Source of the DNA: Cerioporus squamosus
Lineage: Eukaryota > Basidiomycota > Agaricomycetes > Polyporales > Polyporaceae
Direction: 5' to 3'
Assembly: GCA_022592435.1 (NCBI GenBank)
Contig: JABYQS010000027.1
Coordinates: forward strand, 62,001-126,000
DNA length: 64,000 bases
The position numbers and the translations under genes were made by a program. This document shows positions 1-11,360 of the stretch, in pieces; position 1 is the stretch's first letter; every line of letters starts with the position of its first letter. The notes under the pieces are model-generated. The model was not told the origin of the DNA. It was given only the letters and a program-made list of their open reading frames with translations, and did not search any database.

Positions 1-1032
1 AGGGAGTAGATGAGGACGCAAGGGGACTGCCCAAATACCTGTCACAAGCAAAATTTTATGCCCGCGGGCTCATGCGAAATACCTCCTCGTTGTACAGTTG
101 AAATCAGATTGGTGGGAGGAGTATCGGGATATGAGAGCTCAGAAGAAAAGACGTGTCGTCGTATCTAGCGCCCGGGATCAAACGGTTTCGGGGTCCCGGG
201 CGTTAGCGTTGCCTTAAGCGGACACATCCTGGCTGCCTCGTCAGCGACCATTCGGAGTCTCGGACTGTCTCTGCCTTGACCTCGTAAACGAGTCTATTCG
301 TTGCTTCCACTGTTTCTGGCAGGTACTTGTCCCTCTTGTGTGCTCATAAACCGTGGCGCATCCACGACAAAGACGAACGGCGATGTTGATCCCGGTATGC
401 AACGTCAGTGTGGTGTTACTGTCCGCCTCTTCTCTATGTCTGGAGAAAGAATTATGGTGAGTCTTGCTAATGCACCGATATGCACCGTCGCATATATACA
501 CGCGCACGTAGTCACTCACCAGTCGATATGCACTGTTCAGGACATGGCCGGAACAGTTTTGGTTGCGGGAGGTCCCATTGTGCGATCGCGCAGACAGACG
601 GAACTGGGATATGTCCGAGGTATTTGTTCTCACTTCTACCTATGTGACGCGGAGGACTGATCATCGCCGAACGGAAGGGCTGGTCGGTCTCGAACCCAGA
701 TGGTCGGATGAAAATTCGCGCCCCACCAGCATGGGCTGGTCTCGAGCTCATTCGTCGCGCGACCCTTCGGACATGCTCCTCGCCTTGAGTGTTCACGTGT
801 AACGCGCCATGAAGTCGGGGACGTCGTCTAGCGGAGCATGAAGAGACTCGTCAAGCCCTCGTCAGAAGGTGCCTTGGCAGGCCGCAGGTGGGCCCAGGTT
901 GTCTGCGTACGCTTGCATCCACCTCGCTGATTCGCTGCGTGGCCAAGCTCAGTTCTAGTGTCCATATCATCGACGGATCGCAGTAAACGTCCGAAGGTTT
1001 AGAGCTTGTGTCCGCCCAAGCTTCACTCGTCC

Positions 1033-1040
1033 TGACGTCA
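1033..1040. promoter_or_regulatory. CRE/ATF-type palindrome TGACGTCA (distal)
   Basis: A perfect TGACGTCA palindrome, the consensus for CRE/ATF bZIP dimers, lies about 720 bp upstream of the fasciclin start codon. A second perfect copy is at 1482-1489. The motif is seen directly; regulation of the fasciclin gene through it is inference. Confidence 0.35.
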
Positions 1041-1481
1041 CTCCAGGTAGGGCATCGTGTGACTATATATAGCACGGGGGCCGTCGTCCGCCTTTGCTTG
1101 CCTGCAAGCACTTGGCAAGTACGTACGATGCTGCCGCATGTCGCATTCATGGAGCGCAAACAGGGCAAGCCAGCCTGGAACTCTTGCTGGCCCGGAATAA
1201 GTACTTATGTTCAAGAATGCGTGGGTCCATCAAGGGTGTGGAAAGCCTGGCACGCCACCGGCTCATATGCTCGGCTCCGACGGTGGCGTCGTCGTTGGGG
1301 CGCGAAGCAAGGTAAGAGAGTCGAACTTACAAAGTACACTTGGAACTTGTCTCACAGACAGCTTCTGCGCGCAGAGCGTGCGTTATGGGCATCCGTACGA
1401 TGCAGACGACGTGCTCGTGCCCAGGACTTCCGCGCATGCATTATACCAAAGACGCGTCCCCGGGCAGTCAACAAGGCCGAC

Positions 1482-1489
1482 TGACGTCA
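1482..1489. promoter_or_regulatory. CRE/ATF-type palindrome TGACGTCA (proximal)
   Basis: Second perfect TGACGTCA, about 275 bp upstream of the fasciclin start codon and within normal promoter distance. The pair makes a bZIP factor a plausible regulator, but this is untested. Confidence 0.4.
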
Positions 1490-1678
1490 CGCAGAGGGAG
1501 GCAATCTGACGCAAGAGGCGCTGCAGCTCGTTCGGGCAGGTAGAGTGGCTTTGTGCGGCGTGCCTCTGCCCTTGGGCCCAACGCTGTCACCGAACCTCCT
1601 CGGCACGCCATTGCCTGTGCCTTCCCTGCCTGCTCTCGATCGTCACCGCGTCACCGCCATGCGCGCAAGTCCGAGGCA

Positions 1679-1684
1679 TATAAG
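1679..1684 (+). promoter_or_regulatory. TATA box of the fasciclin gene
   Basis: TATAAG lies 84 bp before the start codon at 1763, the usual spacing for a fungal core promoter. A pyrimidine-rich leader follows it. Confidence 0.55.
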
Positions 1685-1762
1685 GCCCCGGCGTCGCCGC
1701 TTCCCTGCCCCAGGACTTGCATCTCCAGGCTTCCCTCCACTCACGCTCTGACGACCTTCACG

Positions 1763-3252
1763 ATGCGCTTCTTCCCCGCTGCCTCCCTCCTGCTCGCGTC
1801 CGCCCCCGCCGTCCTCGGCCAAAACGCAACCATCCTCGAGGGTCTTGTGGACGCCCTCAAGAGTTCAGGCCTCGCCCATCTCGCCAGCGTTGCATCGCAA
1901 CTCAACACGACTGCTGCGGGCCCGTCGGTTCTGAATCAGCTCGCGAGCGGCGGGCAGTACGTTCTCTTCGCTCCCAACGATACCGCCTGTGAGTAGTCTG
2001 CCGCAATCTGCTCGAAGACATCCTATTCACCCGCCTGCAGTCCAACAGGCGTCGGTGCCCTCGGATCCTGATGAGCTCACGGACCTCGTCGCCTACCACA
2101 TCGTCTCCGGCAACTTCTCCGGTGTCGTCACAAACTACACCAATGTCACTCTCGGTCGCACTCTCCTCAGCGACCCTAAGCTCGTCCACCTCGAGACCCC
2201 TGGGGAACACCAGGTCGTTGCATGGGCTACTCGTTCTGACGGCCAGGTCCACGTGCTGAACCAGCTGTGAGTAACCTTCTCCACTCTTATTATGATCGAG
2301 TTCCTGACGCAGCACCAACCTCCTAGGAACGATTCCATCGTCACGAACACGACTACTTACGGCAACATCACCATCCACACGGTCGATCACGTCCTCACCA
2401 TCCCGCAGTCGTTCGAGGAGACGGTCCCCGTCAACAATGGGTCTCTCGCCAACACCCGAACCGCTCTGAGCCAGGTTCAGGTCGATTACTTCAACTCGAC
2501 CACGAACCAGACGACCACCGAGACGTTGTTTGAGGTGTTGAACAGCGGCCTGCGTGGTTTCACGCTCTTCGCGCCCAACAACTCCGCTATTGAGAGCGCC
2601 GCCGCGAACCTTGCTAGCCTTGCGTCTAACCGTACCGCCCTCATTACGCTCTTCCAGAACCATGTACGTCTTCCCCCACCCACATGGAGTTCATTTCCAT
2701 GGTCGATCAAGACCTTGCGCTAACAGCACCGTTTACAACGTGTAGTTCATCAACGGCTCCACGATCTACTCTCCCCTGCTCTCGAGCGGCAACCTCACCT
2801 CCGCAGCGGGTGAGCCGCTGTCGTTCGTGCTGAACGCCACCGGCCACTACGTCACCTCTGGCAACGTCACCGCGCAGATTGTCCAACCCGATGTGCTCCT
2901 TCCCAACGGCGTCATCCACGTCATTGACCGCGTGCTCGTCAACACGCAGAGTGACGCGTCGGCCGCGAGTTCTGCGTGAGTACCTTTCATCCTTGTTGTG
3001 CTTCAGGGTGCTGACAACGCCTCCATCAGGGTGGCGTCCGCGAGCTCAGTCGCTTCCCAGCAGACGGCCTCGGCCACTGCTCCCATTGGGTTCTCTGCGA
3101 CCGCGACGCTCGGCTCCTCCGGATCTGGTTCCAGCGGATCTTCAACGTCTGGCAGCAACGCCGCATCGCGCGTTATTGCGAGCTCTGAGCTCGTCATGAG
3201 CCTCGCGGTGACCCTGGCAGGCGTTTTCGCTGGCATGCTCGCCATTGCATGA
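1763..3252 (+). CDS. GPI-anchored fasciclin (FAS1) domain protein
   Basis: Secreted cell-surface protein of the fasciclin/beta-Ig-h3 family, which acts in adhesion and cell-wall organisation. Exons by frame and splice sites are 1763-1988, 2041-2266, 2327-2663, 2746-2975 and 3030-3252, giving 413 residues with no frame problem. The start opens a signal peptide (MRFFPAASLLLASAPAVLG). Two FAS1 repeats are visible: YVLFAPNDTAF followed by LTDLVAYHIVSGNF, and later FTLFAPNNSAIES followed by FINGSTIYS and VIHVIDRVL. Many N-x-S/T sites are present. The C-terminus is a Ser/Gly/Ala-rich stretch ending in a hydrophobic tail (LVMSLAVTLAGVFAGMLAIA), which fits a GPI-attachment signal. The product class is secure; the exact ligand is unknown. 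Confidence 0.9.
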
Positions 3253-4012
3253 GCACGAATGTCCTTCCTATTCTCACGCACGACACGATCCACACACGAC
3301 CTCCACCTACGTCACATCGGACACCTTGACGGACGTTTCACGAATATTGCACGTTGTCGCGTACCTTTTGTTATGAGCTCGATGTCGCTTTCTTGTGTTG
3401 TAATTTCTAGTACTACCATAATGATGTTCAGTTGATTGACCATCGCGAGGCGCACTGTATGGATTTCCTTGTTTCTTTTGAAACTAGATGAGCGGAGTGA
3501 GTGTCTTACAACAAGCTTGGAATTTGGGGCCGCCACGGTCGCCAACTTCAAGCCCTCGGACAACTGGACGCGGTCACGTGCTTCACAGCATATGCCACGT
3601 CGCTACTGCCACCGCGTCGGCGGACGCTGCTTGTTTCTGCCACAGACTGCTCCTCTAGATCTGAGGCTTCTCTTTGATGCCACCGTACGAACTCGGATTC
3701 AACGCCGCAGACACCTCGGTACCCCTGCCCGCGACGTGACGCAGCTTGTCCTCGTTTACCCTCTGTCTTTTGCCAAAACATGAGGGCCGTCTCTCCCATG
3801 GCATGGACGCTGCTATTGGACTCGTCCCCCGGAGGGTAGCTCTCCACTTTTCGACCAAACAAGCCTTTGCATTGGACACCGAAACGCCAACTTGATTTGG
3901 AAGAATACGCGATCTCCAGCATGGCGTCCGTGCTTGCGGACCCCACATTCTTGTCTGAGTGTCTGCGGATTTTGCCGATGAGCGTCCAGATTGCGACACG
4001 AGTCATCTCAGT
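3253..4012. other. Intergenic, no gene seen
   Basis: This stretch lies between the fasciclin stop codon and the left target duplication of the transposon. It contains only short overlapping open frames with no recognisable domain. Its left end is presumably the 3' untranslated region of the fasciclin gene, and its right end is the pre-insertion flank. Confidence 0.5.
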
Positions 4013-4019
4013 TGTGACC
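4013..4019. repeat. Target-site duplication, left copy (TGTGACC)
   Basis: TGTGACC directly abuts the left inverted repeat and is matched exactly by 6094-6100 on the other side. A seven-base duplication marks true insertion ends. Confidence 0.8.
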
Positions 4020-4044
4020 CCCAGTGAGATCTCGGTCGGATTGG
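4020..4044 (+). repeat. Left terminal inverted repeat
   Basis: 25 bases beginning CCCAGTGAGATC and ending GGTCGGATTGG. They are the exact reverse complement of 6069-6093. The match stops abruptly outside and inside, which defines the repeat. Confidence 0.9.
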
Positions 4045-4396
4045 TTCGGACCCCTACGTACAATTTTGTAGAGACTCGGTGCCTGGCCGGATTTTCGCGG
4101 TAACGTGTCCTCGAGGCTACGCGACGCGCCTATTTTTGGCGCGTCGCGTCGGTTTACGGACGTCGCATTCGCGACGGCCGCTCTGTCTCGTCGACGGCCA
4201 TGTCCACGGCTGTGGCGTGTCCACAAGTGTGGACACGACCATGTCTTGTCCGTGTCCTGTACGTACGCGCAATAGACTTGTCTTTCGCTCAAATCTCTGT
4301 GTCCCTTGTCCTCTCCCGCCATCTTGCCTGCCTCTGCCTCTCCCGCCTGCTGCCTGCCCTCCCCTCCCGCTCGTCCGACGACGTCCTCGCGCCGCC

Positions 4397-5641
4397 ATGC
4401 CTCACAAGCGCAAGTCTCCAGAGGACGTTCCGAAGGCGAAGCGAGTCTACACTTGCGACTGCAACGAGCTGTGTGGAGGTATCGAGCACCCAGTGAGCAA
4501 GACGACCCATCGAGATCACGCACGCTACCGCAAGGCACCGCTGCTCGAGACGTTCAAGAAACTTCTGGGGAAGGCGGTGGAGATTGGAAAGGGTGCGACG
4601 TCGTCGCAGAGGAGCGGCACTGCAGGGAAGGGGAAGAGGCGATGTGTTGAGGTGAGTATATGCGCATGTGCCCATGCTCACGTACTCACGCTATCATAGA
4701 ATTCATCTGGAGCAGGTCCTTCGCGACGTGCTCCGACCCCATCAAGCGCGGACGAGGAGCGAGACGACCCGCGCGACGAACCAAGTCCACCTCCACCCGG
4801 AGACGACGACGAGCCTGAGGAGAACCCCCAGCCCTTGCCCTTCCACGACGACGACGACTTCCGCCCTGCGAATCCTCCGCCGCCTCCGCCCAATGGCAAT
4901 CCCTTGGAGGAAGACGAGGAGGAGCCCCAGGAGGAAGAGGAGGAGCCCCCGTATGGGTGGTACGAGGAGACGGGCGCGCCGCGAGAGGCCCACCTCGAGG
5001 ACCTCAAGCACCAACAGACATTCATCAAGCTCATGAAGAACGCGAAGCTTGACGACTGCGGCCTTGATGAAGATGCGCTCGATCGTCTGCGCAACCCGCG
5101 TCGCAAGTTCCCCAAACTCGACAACCCCGGCTACCGAAACCACAAGCAGCGCCTCTGCGGCAATGCCTGCGCCCGTCTCGGATATACTCAGCACGCTGGC
5201 GGTCCCATCTGCCGTCCCCGCCACCCGCACAGCCCCTGCGCCTGCAAAGCCCGCCCCGAAGCCTCGGGCTCAGCGCAAGGCAACCGCATGGCCGCCTAAT
5301 GATGATATGCAGGGGTACAAGTGAGTCATCGCAGGTGTCGAAGTCGAGTGCACGCAACTTACAGATGGTATAGGTGGGACTATGCCCGGGGATGGTATGC
5401 TGCCGCTCCGTGCGATTCTCGTTCGGTCGACGACTTCGAGGCCCACTTCTCTGAGCTTACCCCCGCGAACAAGAGGGTGCGTCGTTTCACGGCCATCTTA
5501 TCCGCGCGTGTACTCATTGTGCGCCGCAGAAACTGCAACGCGACTGGAAGAAGGTGAGCATCTAAGTCGCTGTCTTTGCGTCCTGTGCTGACATATCCCT
5601 CCATTCAGGCACACCCAACTGCAGAGGCCCCGGAGCCTTAG
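4397..5641 (+). CDS. Transposon-borne gene with Tnp2-like N-terminal Cys/His cluster, no catalytic domain
   Basis: The start is in Kozak-like GCCGCCATG. Exon 1 (4397-4651) gives MPHKRKSPEDVPKAKRVYTC followed by DCNELCGGIEH and TTHRDHARYR, a C-x-C-x4-C plus H-x2-H pattern like the N-terminus of basidiomycete Tnp2-type transposases. Exon 2 (from 4700) is acidic and proline-rich, then reads QQTFIKLMKNAKLDD and LDEDALDRLRNP, also typical of that family. Near 5095-5145 the reading frame moves by +1 into a Ser/Thr/Ala/Pro-rich frame. Well-formed introns then join AWPPNDDMQGYK to WDYARGWY, FEAHFSELTPANKR, KLQRDWKK and AHPTAEAPEP-stop. The tail is coherent, so the gene is probably expressed, but the transposase catalytic region is absent. 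The frame shift at 5.1 kb may be an indel or an unusual intron. Confidence 0.55.
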
Positions 5642-6068
5642 AAGAAGATAGAGGAGCGTTATCTTGGCATGATGCGTATATGCCTTCCTGCAGTGAGTCT
5701 GACGCTGACTTGCGTTTGCGCGTAGGATTCCTCAGAACTCGGATGGCTCCAGAGTGAGTAATCCAATAGCAATACGAAAGGACCCGAAAGGATACGATTA
5801 GCCCGTAAACTGCATGTACAACATTGTATCCTACCGTACCAGCTCGTAATATACCGTATAATCGACCGGACAGACCCACAGACAGACGTGTACGAGAACG
5901 TACAGCCGCATACGAGAGTCTACGAATGTCCGCGCGTCAGACGGACCGTCTCGTTTGCCGTCCGGACATGCCCATCCGACAAGATACGGCTGATCCGTAA
6001 ATGGGTCGGACATTCGTCAATTCTCGTAACGTACGACAATTGTACGATTTCCTACGCATCCATACGGC

Positions 6069-6093
6069 CCAATCCGACCGAGATCTCACTGGG
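6069..6093 (-). repeat. Right terminal inverted repeat
   Basis: Exact reverse complement of 4020-4044, 25 of 25 bases. The sequence immediately inside it diverges from the left end. Confidence 0.9.
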
Positions 6094-6100
6094 TGTGACC
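6094..6100. repeat. Target-site duplication, right copy (TGTGACC)
   Basis: Exact direct repeat of 4013-4019, adjoining the right inverted repeat. It marks the insertion point, 121 bp before the start codon of the downstream oxidoreductase gene. Confidence 0.8.
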
Positions 6101-6136
6101 TCTGTTCATGCCCTTCGCTCGATACTTGGACATATG

Positions 6137-6142
6137 TATAAG
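6137..6142 (+). promoter_or_regulatory. TATA-like box of the OYE gene
   Basis: TATAAG lies 84 bp before the ATG at 6221. It is only 43 bp downstream of the transposon end, so the core promoter is kept while everything further upstream is now transposon sequence. Confidence 0.45.
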
Positions 6143-6220
6143 AAGAGCAAGACGTTTTGTCTCCCATTCCTCGTCAGATACCCCATAAATCGACCGCGAT
6201 CGGCGCGATAAGACACGACC

Positions 6221-7706
<1,486 letters not shown>

Positions 7707-7923
7707 GTAGCAGAGCAGTGAGTGAGCGACTTTCGTAGAACAGTAGACCTTGAGTAGACCACCTGAGTGTAGAGTACGCATATTTAGGGCCGGTGTTTGA
7801 CACGGTCACATGTTGCATGGGATCAAGTTGCGACTCAGACGCGCGACGCGTCTTGTCACTTGTGTCTACCACAGACCGCTACTTGGGTTCCTCTCGTTCA
7901 CTGTCTCCTCTTCCTCACAGAAC

Positions 7924-9328
7924 ATGCCTCGTTCTCTCGACCTAAGGGACCAAGAGGCTATCCGCCAGAAGGTCTGTCACATCTACGGAACACACAGAGG
8001 CCAGTCTGGACTCACAAATGCTCGGTTGAACTCCGCAGTTACCTCAAGACCTGCACTCTTGGAGGATTCCAGGAGACGAGACAGTCCTGGAGGAGGACGC
8101 ATATTGGGAGTCTCTCCGCTCTGTGTTCGATCAACAAGGGTATACACTGTGGAAGAAGCGCAGCGGGATACGAGTCTTCGACATCCCGAATATCCACGAC
8201 GTCATACAGAATGGATGGGCATATGCCTCGCCTGCCCGGACAATGAACGAGGTGGCAGGCGGTGCAGCCTCGCTTTGTATGTTTCAACCTCTCGTAAGTC
8301 GCAATGAAGCTGCCTACCGCGGCCCGCCACACCACACTGACATCGCATAGACCTCCCTCTGCCATGCGGCGAGTGCGAGGAACGGACAGTGCGTTGTCAT
8401 ACGCATAGTTAAAATGGGCGACGAAGGTCAACAGCACCTCGACATTCTGAGACGTATCGGCCGGGCGCCGCACACTCTGATGAGCACGAATCATGCCATT
8501 CCGTTGCTCCAGGAGATCTGCTTCGACGACATGACATTTTGTGTCTTCCCCTTTGTTGGGTTCCCTGTGGACGATGCGTACCAAGGATGGGCGGAGAACT
8601 CAGTTGGAGACATCGTCGACATGATCGTTCAGATGCTCGAGGTGCGGGAGAATCATCCTCATGCTGTCCCTCTGCGACACGGGCACTGACCGCGTAGGAA
8701 CCCTTGCAGGCTCTTGCTTATATACACAAGTTCCGGATTGCGCATCTGGTAGGTACGTTCACTCTTGGAAACACTCCTGTGGCACTACCCAGCCGATGTT
8801 GATACATACGCCTTACCATGAACAGGACGCGTACAAGGAAAACTTTCTGGTGCAATACCACCCGGAGTCTCTCAGGTCCGGGAAAGTGGCCGTGTCTCGC
8901 CCTCGCGTCGTCCTCAACGACTTCGAGAGTGCGGTGCAATTTCCTGCACATACCCCAGTAGCTGAGCAGGTTGTTACTGGTACTCCCCGCGGCGTGTGGG
9001 AGTCGTATGGCCGCAAATGCCCGCCCGAGGTATATACCGGGAAGCCGTACAACCCGTATGGAGTGGATATATGGCAGCTGGGTTATAGCTTGTCGACGTT
9101 GAGAGTGAGCAAACGTCCCGTTCGTCCGTGCATACATACGCATCCAGCTGATCTTCTTTGGTTTGGTCACTGCAGACGACTGTTCCCCAGATCGATACAG
9201 TGCTCACGTCGTTAAGGGATGCAGAGCGCTCGTCTGCGAAGACACATCTCGATCAGCTGAGGGACATCGTCAACGCTACGCCTCCCAATGCTCTTCAAAT
9301 TTCGCCGGTGATCCTAAATATGGGCTAG
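7924..9328 (+). CDS. Basidiomycete protein-kinase-like protein (atypical, one or more frame breaks)
   Basis: Member of the large agaricomycete family of degenerate protein kinases. It probably starts MPRSLDLRDQEAIRQK. The 5' exon has a frame conflict around 7990-8090 before LEEDAYWESLRSVFDQQGYT. After that, splice sites give a clean chain: intron 8294-8350, CVVIRIVKMGDEGQQHLDIL, NHAIPLLQEI (hinge region), intron 8642-8697, LAYIHKFRIAHL, intron 8749-8825, DAYKENFLVQYHPESL (catalytic loop H-L-D-x4-N), then VVLNDFESAVQFP where the usual DFG reads DFE. VDIWQLGYSL is the helix-F region. Intron 9105-9175 and the last exon end in SPVILNMG-stop. The HRD arginine and DFG glycine are replaced, so kinase activity is doubtful. 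Confidence 0.65.
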
Positions 9329-9749
9329 CCTCACCCACATTCGACTTGGAGCTCGCCCTCTGGGGCCGATGACAGCATGTTAGATGCTCTCCCAGGACCC
9401 GGGGTTCACGGATAGACTGTTCGAAGTTGCAGTGCATGCCAAGGACAATAGCCCGATCTCCTTACTACTAGCTGCTGGCGATGTACGACGGGGCCATGAG
9501 ATTGCATGCGACTCGAGACACACGTATGCAAGGTACCGGTGTGAGGCTCGGCATCCCCATACATGCCTCGGGAGCTCTCTCGCGTTAAGTATCGGGCTCA
9601 CCCACGTTCATCAGGCTGCTGCCGCGGCCGAACTCAAACGTCACCCGCGTCCCGCCTCGTCTACTAGTACAATGCCGACGGTTAGTCATAGCACAAGCAT
9701 CCTCTCTGTCCGGTCCTCCTGGATGTGTCTCTTCCACTGGGCTTCCCGT
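9329..9749. other. Intergenic, upstream flank of the decayed tandem copy
   Basis: I see no gene. Parts around 9600-9650 resemble the flank of the second copy near 11210-11260 (CCCACGTTCAT, then an AAACGTC block), which suggests the tandem duplication included upstream sequence. Confidence 0.4.
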
Positions 9750-10896
9750 ATGGCCCCTCAAGACGTTCTGTCAAACGACGCGCACCGGAATGTCTTCGGC
9801 AGGCCAATAGCTCCCTTCCTTAATCATCCCTTCCGGAGGCCGTTGTCGGAGGGACTAGAGAGTTTAGACCTCAGCATCTCCGCGCGCAGCAAGCAATTCG
9901 GAACAGGATGAGGACATGCGCGAAGCCTCTAAGGTACGCAGCCTCGTCCCGCAGTCCCGCTGCTTGGTTTATTCACTGACGCTACCTCCTGGTCAATCGC
10001 CAGTGGACACAGTTCTGGCCCGTCTCGTTGTATGGCGTTGCCACACTTCTCGCCCACAGAGGTGTGCGGATGCGCTACCCACGAACGTGGTGCCCCTTGA
10101 CGCCGTTCAAGCTCCCAGAGCTATACGAGATCGCAGCGCTAGGGCACGCTGCGTACCTCGAAGGCGATGGCTTGTCCAGGAAGACATCTCAGGATCCCGA
10201 CTTGAGATATATAGAGCAATTCCTCGACGCAACAAGTACTTCCTTCAGCAACTCGTGGCCTCAGAGGGATCTTGCTGAGATGAAACATCGTCTCGCACGG
10301 GGTCAGGCTAATAGCTGTGAGCCGTCAACGTTCGATGGCTCAGTACTTGCAACTGATCCACCGCTCAACTCAAGCCAAATTATCCGACGAGCCGCTTGAC
10401 TACGGGACCACCCCCAGGCGCAAAATTCAGCAAAGTCTGGTCCAGCTTGATGCTGGTGTCAGGTGCCCCACTGCCAGGCTGTAGGTCTGAGTGCGCACGA
10501 CACGAACCTCCTCGTGTTTTGCTTCACACAACGCATGGCAGACCCGCACTCCTACAAGGTACGCATCTCGTCTGCATTTCCTGCCCTCAAGTCACACAAA
10601 TCAACTCACTGAGTCTGCGTGGTCTAGCCGCCGTCGCTTCTGTTCCGTGACGACATGTCTCCCTCGATTGTGGTCTGGACTGCAGTGTCGAGTCTCCTCC
10701 TGTGGCATACCCGGAGCGGGTGGGGCCGTCTACTCATGAGTGGCTACCAGCGAATCCTTCCTTACTCTATCGCACACCTATGGCTGGGAGGCTATTATCG
10801 TCTCTCGCGTTCTTGTGGGAGCTTGAGGATTCGACGAGAGCTGCTATTGCCGTCTCAAGGGCTTTCGAGGCTGCCCGATGATCTGACGTACCATTA
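9750..10896 (+). pseudogene. Decayed tandem copy of an unrecognised basidiomycete protein family
   Basis: Clearly paralogous to the intact gene at 11361-12549, exon by exon. Exon 1 reads MAPQDVLSNDAHRN, then PFRRPLSEGLESLDLSISAR. Exon 2 reads WTQFWPVSLYGVATLLAHRG and TPFKLPELYEIAALGHAAYL. Exon 3 ends LSAHDTNLLVFCFTQRMADP, and exon 4 begins PPSLLFRDDMSPSIVVWTA. Decay is plain from direct comparison. A one-base frame break follows ARSKQF in exon 1. Exon 3 has lost about eight residues and gained an extra block next to GVRC/PHCQAVG. Another frame break in exon 4 follows GGYYRLSR and comes before LEDSTRAAIAVSRAFEAA. The function of the family is unknown to me. Confidence 0.7.
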
Positions 10897-11360
10897 CTCA
10901 AGTTCTCATCCTATTTCAACGTGTTGCAATACCAGTGTGTGCTTTCAGTCTACCTAGTTTCTTCTGTCCTGAACCAAGCTTACTTGCCGCTTTCGTTTGT
11001 CCTGCTGCACTTCGCTCTCTTGATTCCGAGTTCTTCTGCTTCAACATGCTCTTCAATGGTCAGCTGGGTCTAGTGCTCGATGGCTGTGATGCTATAGGAA
11101 ATCTGAATCTGCAACATATCGCGCTGCGGATTGCTGACGACTGCGGGAATCTACTATATAGTTTCTGGACTTTACTCACTACAGTTCAAGGTTTCCGCGA
11201 AGCTTCCCACGTTCATATATCGCTGCCGACGCCGAAGCCAAACGTCGCCCTCTTCTGAGCGCTTTCGACCACGTACTTCAAGTCACAATTGTCATGTTCT
11301 CCCAACCTCCTCTGTCCAGATCTTTCCAGGAGTCGAGCCGGTTTCTCCAAGGCTGTCGCT
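10897..11360. other. Spacer between the tandem copies
   Basis: No gene is seen. A stretch near 10945-10975 (TTTCAGTCTACC followed by TTTCTTCTGTCC) resembles sequence just downstream of the second copy near 12600-12635, so it is probably the duplicated 3' flank. Confidence 0.4.

Larger units (their letters stand above)
1..1762. other. Gene-poor left end and FAS1 promoter
   Basis: I see no convincing gene here. The open frames are short, overlap on both strands and have no recognisable domain. The right 300 bases are presumably the promoter and 5' leader of the fasciclin gene, and they carry a TATA-like box and two TGACGTCA palindromes listed separately. Confidence 0.5.
4020..6093. mobile_element. 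Complete 2,074-bp terminal-inverted-repeat DNA transposon
   Basis: The element is delimited by a perfect 25-bp terminal inverted repeat (4020-4044 and 6069-6093, starting CCCAGTGAG) and a perfect 7-bp target duplication TGTGACC. Zero divergence in both suggests a recent insertion. It encloses one spliced gene (4397-5641) whose N-terminus resembles the Cys/His cluster of basidiomycete Tnp2/Transposase_21 proteins. No room remains for a full catalytic core, so it is probably non-autonomous and mobilised in trans. Inside the right end, about 5760-6060, lie many CGTACG/TACGA-type motifs and short palindromes, such as GACGGACCGTC, that look like subterminal transposase sites. The superfamily is uncertain: classical CACTA elements make 2-3 bp duplications, not seven. 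Confidence 0.85.

Noticed and set aside
4020..6093. Calling the transposon a classical CACTA element
   Set aside because: The ends do not begin CACTA and the duplication is seven bases rather than two or three. Only the encoded N-terminus resembles Tnp2 proteins, so the superfamily is left open.
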